From positions 1 to 64,000 of the forward strand of contig CAYSUY010000001.1 in NCBI GenBank assembly GCA_964434345.1: 64,000 nt of DNA. The letters run 5' to 3'. This DNA is from CAIOSQ01 sp964434345 (GTDB taxonomy: Bacteria; Pseudomonadota; Alphaproteobacteria; CACIAM-22H2). Both the position numbers and the translations under genes were made by a program. Positions 54,794 to 63,525 of this stretch are shown here, piece by piece. The notes under the pieces are model-generated. The model was not told where the DNA came from and ran no database searches. It saw only the letters and a list, made by a program, of their open reading frames with translations. How positions within the stretch are numbered: position 1 is the first letter of the stretch; every line of letters starts with the position of its first letter.

Positions 54794-56971
54794 ATGGACA
54801 AGATCGATCTTTCCCGTCGGGCCTTCATCCGCACGGCGGTGGCCGCCGGCGGCGGCATGATGCTGGGCTTCAACATTCCGGCCACGCATGACGCCGCGGC
54901 CGCGACGGTCCAGCCTGAGTTGTGGAAGCCGCCGGCTGGCGGCGTCGAGGTCAACGCCTGGCTGACCATCGATGCGGAGGGCGTGGTCACGATCCGGGTC
55001 CCGCATACCGAGATGGGGCAGGGTGGCATGACGTCCGTCGCGCAACTCGTCGCGGAGGAACTCGACGTTCCCTGGGAGAAGGTCCGCGCGGTGCTTGCCG
55101 ACGCGAACCGCCACGTGACGCGCGGCAACGAATACAAGGACATGTCGACGGGCGGCTCGAACCTCGTGCGCAACCGTCATCCGCACATCATGCAGGCCGG
55201 CGCCTCCGCGCGCGAGCGACTGCGCGAGGCGGCGGCGCGCAAATGGGGCGTCGATCGCGCCCAGGTGACGGCGAAGCAGGGCGTCCTGACGGCCGGTGCC
55301 AATCGCGGCACCTATGGCGAGTTCGCGACCGCCGCCGCCCAGATCGCTTTGCCGCAGGAGCCCAAGATCAAGGCCTATGGCGACTGGTGGCTGCTCGGCA
55401 AGGATGTGCCGCGCATGGATGTCGCGCCGAAGGTCAACGGCAGCGCGATCTATCCGATCGACGTGCGCGTGCCGGGCATGGTCTATGCCGCCGTGCGCGC
55501 CTGTCCGGTTCCCGGCGGCAGGCTCAAGAGCTTCGATTTCGCCGCGGTCAAGGCGCGTCCGGGCGTGATCGCCGCGATCGAGCTCAAGCAGACCAAGGCC
55601 AATCTCGGCAACAGCGACATGCGCAGCGCCGTCGCCGTGGTCGCGGACAGCTTCTACCGCGCCAAGGTCGCCCTCGATCTGATGCCGATCGAATGGGATC
55701 TCGGTCCCGGCGCGCAGAACAGCTACGCGGCGATGGACGCGCAGGCCCGCGACCTGATGGACAAGGAGGCCAAGCACGCCGAGGAGGTCCGCGGCGATCC
55801 GCGGCCGCTGCTCGCGTCGCCGGCCGGGAAGGTCGTGACGGGAAGCTATGCGCGCCCCTACGAGACCCACGCGCCGATGAGCCCGCCGGCCGCGGTGGCG
55901 CATGTCACGGCCGAGCGCGTCGATGTCTGGAGCTTCACGCAGAACGTCGCCGCGACGCTGCTTCTGGCCGCCGATCAGGCCGGACGCAACCCCAAGGATG
56001 TCTTCGTCCACGGGACGTTCCAGGGCGGTGCGTTCGGACAGGGCAACGCCGTCGACATCACCCGCCAGGCGGTCGAACTCTCGAAGCAGCTCGGCAAGCC
56101 GGTCAAGGTGATCTGGACGCGCGAGGAGGACACCGCCCAGGCCCGCTCTCGCCCGCCCATCTGGGCGCGGTTCCAGGCCGTGCTCGGCGCGGACGGCCTG
56201 CCGACGGCGATGCTCAGCCGCGCAGTCGGCGAGACCTTCAACCCGGCCTATGCCGATCGCGGGATCGCGAACATGCCCTACAACGTGCCGCATTTCCGGT
56301 ACGAGCGGCATGTCGTGCCGACCAACATTCCGGTCGGTCCGAACCGCGCGCCGGGCAACAACGCCAACGGCTTCACGATCGAGCAGTACGTCGACGAGCT
56401 GGCGCTCGCCGGCGGCTGGGATCCGCTGGAGTGGCGCATCAAGATGACCGAGGGCAACGAGCGCTGGCAGCGGGTGCTGCTCAAGCTCAAGGAAGTCTCG
56501 GGCTTCACCACCAAGCTGCCGCGCGGCCAGGGAATGGGCATCGCGGTGGTCGAATCCCACGGCTCGACCGTGGGTGTCTGCGCGACCGTCGAGGTCACGC
56601 GGCGCGGCCAGCTCTCGGTCGAGAAGATCCTCGTCGTCACCAACAGTGGCTACGTGATCAATCCACGCGCCGCGAACGAACAGGTCTATGGCTGTGTCGC
56701 GTGGGAGCTGAGCCATACGCTCCAGGGCGGTCTCGATCTGCGCGAGGGCCGTTTCCGCAACACCAATTTCGACGGCTACAAGCTCACGCGCATGGCCGAC
56801 ATGCCGCCGGTCGAAAGCGTCTACGCGATGTCGCAGGACGGCTGGTGGGGCGGCTTCGGCGAAACGGCCGGGCCGCCGACGCCGCCGGCGATCGCCAACG
56901 CGATCTTCTTCGCGACCGGCAAGCGTATCCGCTCGACACCGATCCTCCAGCACAATCTCAGCTGGGCCTGA
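54794..56971 (+). CDS. Tat-exported molybdopterin-binding subunit of a xanthine oxidase-family hydroxylase, copy 1
   Basis: This 725-residue IorB-like large subunit has a Tat signal, SRRAFIRTAVAAGGGMMLGF. Repeated molybdenum-cofactor contacts include HTEMGQGGMTSVAQLVAEELDV, the loop FQGGAFGQGNAVDI, GPNRAPGNNANGFTIEQYVDE and the C-terminal GGFGETAGPPTPPAIANA, which contains the invariant catalytic Glu of the family. Such enzymes hydroxylate aldehydes or N-heterocycles with water as oxygen source. It follows the 2Fe-2S gene by 11 bases. The next gene is a SoxXA fusion after a large hairpin, and a triheme cytochrome follows, so it should deliver electrons to a periplasmic cytochrome. The substrate cannot be deduced. 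Confidence 0.93.
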   Translation: MDKIDLSRRAFIRTAVAAGGGMMLGFNIPATHDAAAATVQPELWKPPAGGVEVNAWLTIDAEGVVTIRVPHTEMGQGGMTSVAQLVAEELDVPWEKVRAVLADANRHVTRGNEYKDMSTGGSNLVRNRHPHIMQAGASARERLREAAARKWGVDRAQVTAKQGVLTAGANRGTYGEFATAAAQIALPQEPKIKAYGDWWLLGKDVPRMDVAPKVNGSAIYPIDVRVPGMVYAAVRACPVPGGRLKSFDFAAVKARPGVIAAIELKQTKANLGNSDMRSAVAVVADSFYRAKVALDLMPIEWDLGPGAQNSYAAMDAQARDLMDKEAKHAEEVRGDPRPLLASPAGKVVTGSYARPYETHAPMSPPAAVAHVTAERVDVWSFTQNVAATLLLAADQAGRNPKDVFVHGTFQGGAFGQGNAVDITRQAVELSKQLGKPVKVIWTREEDTAQARSRPPIWARFQAVLGADGLPTAMLSRAVGETFNPAYADRGIANMPYNVPHFRYERHVVPTNIPVGPNRAPGNNANGFTIEQYVDELALAGGWDPLEWRIKMTEGNERWQRVLLKLKEVSGFTTKLPRGQGMGIAVVESHGSTVGVCATVEVTRRGQLSVEKILVVTNSGYVINPRAANEQVYGCVAWELSHTLQGGLDLREGRFRNTNFDGYKLTRMADMPPVESVYAMSQDGWWGGFGETAGPPTPPAIANAIFFATGKRIRSTPILQHNLSWA

Positions 56972-56980
56972 CGTCGTCTC

Positions 56981-57015
56981 GCCACGACCGGCGCGTTCCG
57001 CGCGCCGGTCGTGGC
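56981..57015 (+). terminator. Perfect 15-bp hairpin between the molybdenum subunit and the SoxXA fusion gene
   Basis: GCCACGACCGGCGCG (56981-56995) pairs perfectly with CGCGCCGGTCGTGGC (57001-57015) around loop TTCCG. No T-run follows. It lies inside the presumed operon, so it may partially terminate, stabilise the upstream message or separate expression of the two halves. Confidence 0.6.
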
Positions 57016-57041
57016 CTCCTCCCGCCGCGCCGCCGCACGCC

Positions 57042-58205
57042 TTGTTCCGCCGCATGATCCGTGTGCTGCTGGTCGTGCTTTTCTGCTTGAGCGCAGCCGG
57101 CCCGGTCCGCGCCGGGAACGCCGAACTCGAACCGCTGACCGCGATGCCCGGCGATCCGGTGCGCGGCCGCGCGATCGTGCGCGATCCGGGCAAGGCGAGT
57201 TGCCTGATCTGCCATGCGATGCCGATCCCCGAGGAGCCCGACCATGGCGGGATCGGTCCACCGCTCGCCGGAATCGGCAAGCGGACGACACCGGGCGAAC
57301 TGCGCCGTCGCCTCGTCGATCCGACCGTCCGCGAGCCGGAGACCGTGATGCCCGCCTATCATCGCGTCGACGGTCTCAATCGGGTCCTGGAGCGCTATCG
57401 GGGACAGCCGATCTACAGCGCGCAGGAGGTCGAGGATGTCGTCGCCTATCTCGCGACGCTGGTGGACGACGCGCCGCTTCCGGCACCGCCGCCCGTGGGG
57501 CCGGAGACCGGCGCGGCGCGGTCCGGCACCTTCTATCTGGGCGATGCCACGCGGCGTCTTCAGGACGATGATTTCCTCAATCCCGGCATGTTCGCGGTCG
57601 AGCGCGGGGGCGAGGTCTTCCGTCGCGCCGACGGCGAGGGCGGAGTGTCCTGCGCCTCGTGCCATGACGAAGCGGCGATGCGGGGAGTGGCGACGCGCTA
57701 CCCGCGCTTCGACGGCGCGCGCGGCGGCCTGATCGACCTGCCCGCCGCCCTCGACGCGATGCGGCGCACGAAGATGCGCGCGTCCCCGTTGGGCCGGGAG
57801 AGCGAGGACATGCTGGCGCTGTCGGCGTTCATCGCGCGCCAGTCCAACGGCCTTTTCAGGTCGGTTCCGGTCGATGGTCCGGTGCGGCCCCATTTCGAGG
57901 CCGGTCGCGCGTTCTTCGAGACCCGCCGTGGTCAACTGAACCTGTCCTGCGCGCACTGCCATGACGCGCTCGCTGGCGCGAAGCTGCGCGGCGACACGAT
58001 CAGCCAGGGGCAGATCGACGGTTTTCCGATCCATCGCCTCATGTGGCGTTCCATGGCCTCCACGCACCGCATGTTCGCCTGGTGCAACAGCGCCCTGCGC
58101 GCCGAACCGTTCGAGAGCGGAAGTCCGGAGTATCTGGCACTCGAACTCTACCTGGCCTGGCGCGGGCGTGCGCTGCCGATCGCGGTTCCCGGCGTGCGGC
58201 GTTGA
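57042..58205 (+). CDS. Single-chain SoxX-SoxA c-type cytochrome fusion
   Basis: This 387-residue exported protein has a Sec signal (MIRVLLVVLFCLSAAGPVRAG). The N-terminal SoxX-like domain has CLICH (C54, C57, H58) and a methionine ligand candidate at M103 (PETVMPAYH). The C-terminal SoxA-like part has CASCH (C204) and CAHCH (C303), then C348 in FAWCNSALRAEPFESGS. This last cysteine lies at the position of the SoxA heme-ligating cysteine that becomes persulfidated. SoxXA normally is a heterodimer that joins a sulfur substrate to the SoxY cysteine. Here both halves are fused, paralleling the SoxYZ fusion at 53343. It lies 70 bases after the Mo subunit. Confidence 0.88.
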   Translation: MFRRMIRVLLVVLFCLSAAGPVRAGNAELEPLTAMPGDPVRGRAIVRDPGKASCLICHAMPIPEEPDHGGIGPPLAGIGKRTTPGELRRRLVDPTVREPETVMPAYHRVDGLNRVLERYRGQPIYSAQEVEDVVAYLATLVDDAPLPAPPPVGPETGAARSGTFYLGDATRRLQDDDFLNPGMFAVERGGEVFRRADGEGGVSCASCHDEAAMRGVATRYPRFDGARGGLIDLPAALDAMRRTKMRASPLGRESEDMLALSAFIARQSNGLFRSVPVDGPVRPHFEAGRAFFETRRGQLNLSCAHCHDALAGAKLRGDTISQGQIDGFPIHRLMWRSMASTHRMFAWCNSALRAEPFESGSPEYLALELYLAWRGRALPIAVPGVRR

Positions 58206-58315
58206 CGCCATTCCGGGACCGGGGAGGCGCGATCGGGGGTTGCTCTCGCCCAGGGCTTTTCGCACCATGGTCGCGCGGCGCGTGGTGACGCGCGGGGGAA
58301 CAGGGGTTGGCGCAC

Positions 58316-59611
58316 ATGATTCTTCGGCTTCTCATCGGCCTGGTGGCCGCTCTTGCCGTGGGCGTCGGCGGATTTTTCGGATGGGCGGCGCGTCACGGAT
58401 CGATCGCTCCACTCGCCGCTCCGCCGGCTCCGAAGTCGTTCGACGCGGCGCTCGTCGAGCGGGGCAAGAGCCTCGCGGCGCTCGGCTATTGCGTCGTCTG
58501 CCATACGCGGTCCGACGGACCGGCGCTGGCCGGCGGGCGGGGGCTGCCGACACCATTCGGAACGGTCTACGCCACCAACATCACCCCCGATCCCGAGACG
58601 GGGATCGGGCTCTGGTCCGAGGCGGCGTTCCGTCGCGCGATGCACGACGGCATCGGCCGCGACGGCCGGCATCTCTATCCGGTCTTTCCCTATGATCATT
58701 TCACGAAGGTCACCGACGAGGACGTGCGGGCGATCTACGCCTATCTCATGACGCAGAAGCCCGTGCGCTATACGCCGCCCGCCAACGAACTCGGCTTTCC
58801 GTTCGGTGTCCGTCAGTTGATGGCCGGTTGGAATCTCCTGTTTTTCGAGAGCGGCCGCTTCGTCCCTGATCCGAAGCGCGACGAGGCCTGGAACCGCGGC
58901 GCCTATCTTGCCGAGGGCCTCGGCCATTGCGGATCCTGCCACACGCCGCGCAACGCCCTGGGCGGTCTCATCAAGGACCGGAAATTCGCCGGCGCGACGA
59001 TCGAGGGCTGGCATGGCACGGCGCTCGACGCCTCGTCGCCGTCACCGATCCCATGGACCGCCGACGCGCTGCTCAACTACCTCCTCGACGGGCGCGAGGC
59101 GCAGCATGGCATCGCGGCGGGACCGATGACGCCGGTCGTCGATCTGCTTGCCGACCAGGAGGAAAGCGATATCGCCGCGCTGGCAGCCTATATCCTGTCG
59201 TTCCAGACCGGGCGGCCGGACAACTCCGCCGACGCGAAGGCCTTCGCGGAGTCGCGCCAACTCGTCAATACGCCCGGCGCGGCCGTACCCGACATGGATC
59301 CCGCGCTGCGGCCCGGCTATGCGATCTTCATGCAGTCCTGCGCGAACTGCCATCGCAAGGGCGAACGCTTCACGCCGCTCGCGCTGACCTCGACCGTGAA
59401 CGGGCCCGATCCCCGGAACGTCATCCAGATCGTGCAGCACGGCCTGCGGCCGCCCCGCGCGTCGCGTGGCTTCACCATGCCGGCCTTCGGGTGGATGTCG
59501 GACAAGGAGATGGCCGACCTCGTGCGCTTCCTGCGCGCGCAGTTCAGCCGCAATGCGCCATGGTCCGATGTCGAGGGCGCGATCCGCGAGGTACGCAGCC
59601 AGCGCCACTGA
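58316..59611 (+). CDS. Membrane-anchored triheme c-type cytochrome
   Basis: This 431-residue cytochrome has an N-terminal membrane anchor (ILRLLIGLVAALAVGVGGFFGWA) and three heme motifs: CVVCH (C59), CGSCH (C206) and CANCH (C343). The architecture is that of the cytochrome subunits of membrane-bound alcohol or aldehyde dehydrogenases, which move electrons to the quinone pool or a terminal oxidase. It is the last gene of the left operon, 110 bases after the SoxXA fusion, and the likely electron acceptor for both molybdenum hydroxylases. Start 58316 is preferred over a TTG three codons upstream. It is convergent with the SEL1 gene, 15 bases away. Confidence 0.94.
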   Translation: MILRLLIGLVAALAVGVGGFFGWAARHGSIAPLAAPPAPKSFDAALVERGKSLAALGYCVVCHTRSDGPALAGGRGLPTPFGTVYATNITPDPETGIGLWSEAAFRRAMHDGIGRDGRHLYPVFPYDHFTKVTDEDVRAIYAYLMTQKPVRYTPPANELGFPFGVRQLMAGWNLLFFESGRFVPDPKRDEAWNRGAYLAEGLGHCGSCHTPRNALGGLIKDRKFAGATIEGWHGTALDASSPSPIPWTADALLNYLLDGREAQHGIAAGPMTPVVDLLADQEESDIAALAAYILSFQTGRPDNSADAKAFAESRQLVNTPGAAVPDMDPALRPGYAIFMQSCANCHRKGERFTPLALTSTVNGPDPRNVIQIVQHGLRPPRASRGFTMPAFGWMSDKEMADLVRFLRAQFSRNAPWSDVEGAIREVRSQRH

Positions 59612-59626
59612 CCGCGGCGCCGCGGA

Positions 59627-60307
59627 TCACATCCGCGGCACCGCGCGGCGGCATTGCGCGAGGCGCAGCGCGCTGCGTTGGGTCGTGCACGAGGTATTGC
59701 TCTCGTCCGACATCAGCGCCACGTCGGCGCGCTCGAACAATTCGGTGGCCCTGGCCAGATCCTGCGCCACGCCCGTGCCGTTCGCGTACATCGTGCCGAG
59801 ACGGAACAGCGCCTGCGGATGGTCCTGCGCCGCCGCCCGCGTGAACCACCGCGCCGCAGCGGCTGCATCGGGTCGTAACCCGTCGCGGCCTTCGGCGAGG
59901 AGCGTGCCGAGGTCGAACTGGGCGAGCATGTCGCCCGCCTCGGCCGCTGCCCTGTACCAGTCGGCCGCTGCCGCTGCATCGCGCTCCACACCGTCGCCCT
60001 CGGCGAGCATCTGGGCGAGGTTGAACGCCGCGCGTGCATAGCCTTGCGCAGCCGCGAGCCGGTAGAATCGCGCTGCGGCGCCGCGATCGCGCGTCACGCC
60101 CCGCCCCTGGTCGAGCAGGATGGCGGCGTTGAACTGGGCGACGATGTCCCCGCGCTCGGCCCGCTCCCGCCAGACCGCGAAGGCGGCTGCATGATCGCCG
60201 CGCCGATACGCGTCTTCGGCCGCATCGGACGCGCTGGCGCCGGTCGCGGCGAGGGCCGCGAAGAGAAGGCCCGCAAAGAGCCGTGACTGGAGACGTCGTG
60301 CCCGCAT
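59627..60307 (-). CDS. Exported SEL1-repeat protein
   Basis: This 226-residue protein has a signal peptide (LQSRLFAGLLFAALAATGASA) and four or five SEL1-type TPR-like repeats of about 36 residues (for example AQFNAAILLDQGRGVTRDRGAAARFYRLAAAQG; FNLAQMLAEGDGVERDAAAAADWYRAAAEAG, read in parts). Such repeats mediate protein-protein contacts in the periplasm. It starts 32 bases after the second SoxYZ fusion in the same direction, so it is the last gene of the right operon and may scaffold the complex. Function otherwise unknown. Confidence 0.88.
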   Translation of the reverse strand: MRARRLQSRLFAGLLFAALAATGASASDAAEDAYRRGDHAAAFAVWRERAERGDIVAQFNAAILLDQGRGVTRDRGAAARFYRLAAAQGYARAAFNLAQMLAEGDGVERDAAAAADWYRAAAEAGDMLAQFDLGTLLAEGRDGLRPDAAAAARWFTRAAAQDHPQALFRLGTMYANGTGVAQDLARATELFERADVALMSDESNTSCTTQRSALRLAQCRRAVPRM

Positions 60308-60339
60308 GGTGCCGCTCGCCCCTGCACGGCCGATGCCCG

Positions 60340-61155
60340 TCAGGCGAGGGCGATGGCCGCGCTGTTGGTGTAGACGGAGCCGTCGGTGTCGAGCCAGCGG
60401 AACTCGTAGATCCCGCCGCCACGCACCCGGTCGTGGAATGCAAAATATGGGTTGGTCGCGATCGCCGGGTAGGGCCGCGCGCGGAAGACCGTTCGGCCCT
60501 CGAAGCGGCACTCGAACTCCTCGATGATGCGCAGCGGGATCCAGGTATTGAAGGCATTGAGGCGCAAGCCCGTTTCCATCGGATGCGAGATCAGCGTGCG
60601 TATCGCGATGACATCGCCGAGGCGCGCGGTCGACGGAACCATCACCCGCGAAACCGGCTTGAAATCCCTGATCTCGGCGTCGGATCCGGTGCCAACATTG
60701 GCGCAGGCGCCGTAATTGACGGTCAGCGCCTGATCCGCGCGCCAGACCTCGCCGTTCTGCATCTGGGCGACCGCAGTGACCGTCTGGGCGCTTTCCAGAC
60801 GGATGCGGGTCGAGAACTCCGCACGCCCGCAATCCGGCGCGAACCATGCCGACACGACATTGGGCCTCGGGTTGCCGTCCACCATGACATGGACGGCGCG
60901 TGGCACCTCGTCTTGGGCCGTGACCGTCATCGGGACTGAACTGCCGGTATCGGAATGGGAGGGCAGGTCGAGGCGGACGCGCCCGCTGCGCGCCGTGGCG
61001 GGTCCGACCAGGCGCTGGATCGCGTACTCGACGTCGCGCGGCAGGGCGATGCCCGCGCGCGCGCCGAAAAGCGCGAGCGCCGCTCCGCCCAGCGCTGCTC
61101 CGCTCAGCGCCGCGCGTCGTCCCCGGCCGTGTCGCGCTCCCGCCGTCATCGACAT
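60340..61155 (-). CDS. SoxY-SoxZ fusion sulfur carrier-like protein, copy 2
   Basis: This 271-residue paralogue of the protein at 53343 has the same layout: signal region GRRAALSGAALGGAALALF, SoxY-like domain (about 40-155) and SoxZ-like domain (about 170-265, IRTLISHPMETGLRLNAFNTW and TNPYFAFHDRVRGGGIYEFRWLD). The carrier cysteine is C151 in VNYGACANVGTGS, with the same GAC pattern as copy 1. A further cysteine, C109, lies in the SoxY-like part. It follows the second molybdenum subunit by 46 bases. The two copies are clearly homologous but diverged, indicating different partners or substrates. Confidence 0.85.
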   Translation of the reverse strand: MSMTAGARHGRGRRAALSGAALGGAALALFGARAGIALPRDVEYAIQRLVGPATARSGRVRLDLPSHSDTGSSVPMTVTAQDEVPRAVHVMVDGNPRPNVVSAWFAPDCGRAEFSTRIRLESAQTVTAVAQMQNGEVWRADQALTVNYGACANVGTGSDAEIRDFKPVSRVMVPSTARLGDVIAIRTLISHPMETGLRLNAFNTWIPLRIIEEFECRFEGRTVFRARPYPAIATNPYFAFHDRVRGGGIYEFRWLDTDGSVYTNSAAIALA

Positions 61156-61201
61156 GCGCGTAGGCAGGACGGCCGGTTCGTGGCCGTCCCGCCGATCGCG
61201 C

Positions 61202-63514
61202 TCAGCCCATGTACTTCGTGAAGGGCTTGCGGGTGATCCATTTGCCGGTGGCCCGGAAATAGGCATGCACGAAGGCCGGCGGCGGCGGACCCATCGGCGG
61301 TTCACCCGCCTCCGAGAACCGCTCATGGCCGGAATTGCCGCCGAAATGGACGTGGATCTCCTGCGGCAGCAACGGATCGGCCTGCCGCATCGCGCGGTAG
61401 CCGTCGAGATTGCCTTCGACGATCGCGCCGTTCGAGACGTTGAGTTCCTCGTGCAGCGACGAACTCAGCGCCATGATCACGCCGCCCTCCATCTGCGCGC
61501 GAACCGCATCCGGATTGATGACGCTGCCGAGGTCGAAGGCGACATCGACGCGCGGGATCGCCACGTTGCCGCGACGCGACACCTCGACCGTCACGATCGT
61601 CGCCACGGTCGAACCGCTGAACGGCACCGGCGCGCCGTCCTGGGTCGTCGCCATCGCCCAGTTGCCGATGGCGACGCCCTGCGCCGTGCCACGCGGAAGG
61701 CTCTGGCCCCAGTTCGCCTTCTGCGCGACCTCGTCGAGCGTCTTGATCCAGCCCTTGTCGGGGAAATTCGCCAGGAGCCGGCGGCGGTACTCGACCGCGT
61801 CGATCTTGGCGGTTTCCGCGCAGTTGTTGATGAAGGTCTCCAGGAAGAAGCAATTGCTCACGAACACCGGGCCACGGAACGGACCGGTCATGATGTTGGT
61901 GGCGAAAGGTTTCGTGCGCCCCCGGAAATTCGGGATCGCGAACTGGTACGGCGTATCCGTCAGGTTGCGTCCGATGGGGCGCGACGCCGCCTGGTTGATG
62001 TCGACCGCCTTCGGCATGCCGTCGTCGCCGAGCGTCGCCGTGATCTTCGCGGCGGCGATGTCGCGATAGCGGCCCTGACGCGTCGTCTCCTCACGCGTCC
62101 AGATCACCTTGACCGGCTTGCCGGCCATCTTCTTCGCGATCGCGACTACCGTGCGGACGTCGTCGCCGTAGATACGGCGACCGCAACCGACCCCGACATA
62201 CGTCGCATGGACATGCACCTTCTCGGGATGCAGGCCCGTTTCGTCGGCTGCGACGTACATCGCCTGCTGCGCGTGCTGGGTGGAGATCCAGACGTCGCAG
62301 CGATCGGCGGTCACGAGCGCCGTGCCGTTGAGCGGCTCCATCAGGAAATGGTCCTGATAGGGAGTCATGAACTCCATCTCGACGCGCCGTCCCGTCTTGA
62401 GCGCCTCGTCGACATCGCCCTTGGCACGCAGGACGTTGCCGCGGCTGGTGTCCTTTGCCGCGTCGCCCAGCGCGGCGTAGATCGACTGGGTCGTCGTCCA
62501 TTTGGCCCCGTCGCCGGCGTCCCAGTCCACGGGCAGCATGTCCAGCGCGACCTTGGCCTGCCAGAAATGATCGGCGATCACCGCCACGGCAGCCTGCGGA
62601 CCGTTGGTGGTCGCCGACATGCCCATCGGCGCGGTGACGCGGTCGGGAAGGCCGCGCCCGCCCTCGGCGGGATCGACCACCACGACTGCGCGAACGCCCG
62701 GCATCGCCTTGATCGCATCGAAATTGACGCTCTTCAGCTTGCCGCCATGGGCGGGTACGTGACGCACCGTCGCGTACACCATGCCCGGCACCTGGACGTC
62801 GAGCCCGTAGATCGCGCTGCCGTCGAGGATGTGCTGGAGGTTGATGCGCTTGCGCGACGTCTTGCCGAGGAATGTCCACTCGGCGCGCGGCTTGAGGTCG
62901 GGCTCCTTGTCGAGTTTCACCGCGGCGGCCTCGGCGGCCACCTCGCCATAGGTGAGCCGGCGGTTGCTCGCGGCGTGGACGAGGGTGCTGTTCTCGGCCT
63001 TCACCTGATCGACGGGAACGCCCCAGCGCGTGGCCGCCGCGACGCGCAGACGCTCGCGGGCGCTGGCGCCGATCTGGAGCAGTTGCTCCATCATCTCCTT
63101 GCCGGTCGAACGGCCCGAGAAATAGGCGAGGCCACCGGTCTTCGAGTAGAGATTGTTCTCCCTGAGGTTCCGGTTCGGCGGCATGTACTCGCCGCGCACG
63201 AGGTTCCAGTCGCAACCGAGTTCCTCGGTGACGATCATCGCCATGCCGGTGTGAACGCCGTTGCCCAACTCGCTCTTGACGGTGCGGATGGTCACGGTGT
63301 TGTCCGGAGCGATCGAGACGACGCCGGTGAATTCGGCGCCCGTGCTCTGCTGGCCCGGATTGCGCGAGCCCAGCGCTGCGGCGGCCTGTTCGGCGGGCAG
63401 GATCCCGACCGTCAGTCCACCGGCCATGGCGGCGGCGCTGACCAGGAAAGTGCGGCGCCCGAGTTCGACGGTCGATCCGACGGAGGGAGCGAAATCGGTC
63501 TGATGCTTTGTCAT
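61202..63514 (-). CDS. Tat-exported molybdopterin-binding subunit of a xanthine oxidase-family hydroxylase, copy 2
   Basis: This 770-residue IorB-like protein has a Tat signal, LGRRTFLVSAAAMAGGLTVG. It carries the family landmarks KSELGNGVHTGMAMIVTEELG, GVGCGRRIYGDDVRT (where relatives often have GGGFGRR), GPFRGPVFVSNCFFLETFIN and the C-terminal FSEAGEPPMGPPPPAFVHA with the invariant Glu. It is clearly a different subfamily from copy 1 (insertion-rich, 45 residues longer), so the two hydroxylases are not recent duplicates. It follows its 2Fe-2S partner by 11 bases and precedes SoxYZ copy 2. GGGAGGTCGCG precedes the ATG. Confidence 0.94.
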   Translation of the reverse strand: MTKHQTDFAPSVGSTVELGRRTFLVSAAAMAGGLTVGILPAEQAAAALGSRNPGQQSTGAEFTGVVSIAPDNTVTIRTVKSELGNGVHTGMAMIVTEELGCDWNLVRGEYMPPNRNLRENNLYSKTGGLAYFSGRSTGKEMMEQLLQIGASARERLRVAAATRWGVPVDQVKAENSTLVHAASNRRLTYGEVAAEAAAVKLDKEPDLKPRAEWTFLGKTSRKRINLQHILDGSAIYGLDVQVPGMVYATVRHVPAHGGKLKSVNFDAIKAMPGVRAVVVVDPAEGGRGLPDRVTAPMGMSATTNGPQAAVAVIADHFWQAKVALDMLPVDWDAGDGAKWTTTQSIYAALGDAAKDTSRGNVLRAKGDVDEALKTGRRVEMEFMTPYQDHFLMEPLNGTALVTADRCDVWISTQHAQQAMYVAADETGLHPEKVHVHATYVGVGCGRRIYGDDVRTVVAIAKKMAGKPVKVIWTREETTRQGRYRDIAAAKITATLGDDGMPKAVDINQAASRPIGRNLTDTPYQFAIPNFRGRTKPFATNIMTGPFRGPVFVSNCFFLETFINNCAETAKIDAVEYRRRLLANFPDKGWIKTLDEVAQKANWGQSLPRGTAQGVAIGNWAMATTQDGAPVPFSGSTVATIVTVEVSRRGNVAIPRVDVAFDLGSVINPDAVRAQMEGGVIMALSSSLHEELNVSNGAIVEGNLDGYRAMRQADPLLPQEIHVHFGGNSGHERFSEAGEPPMGPPPPAFVHAYFRATGKWITRKPFTKYMG

Positions 63515-63525
63515 CGCGACCTCCC

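Noticed and set aside
53343..59611. Complete thiosulfate-oxidising Sox system
   Set aside because: SoxB and SoxCD are missing in the window and the carriers are fused with altered motifs, so a standard Sox pathway is not supported.
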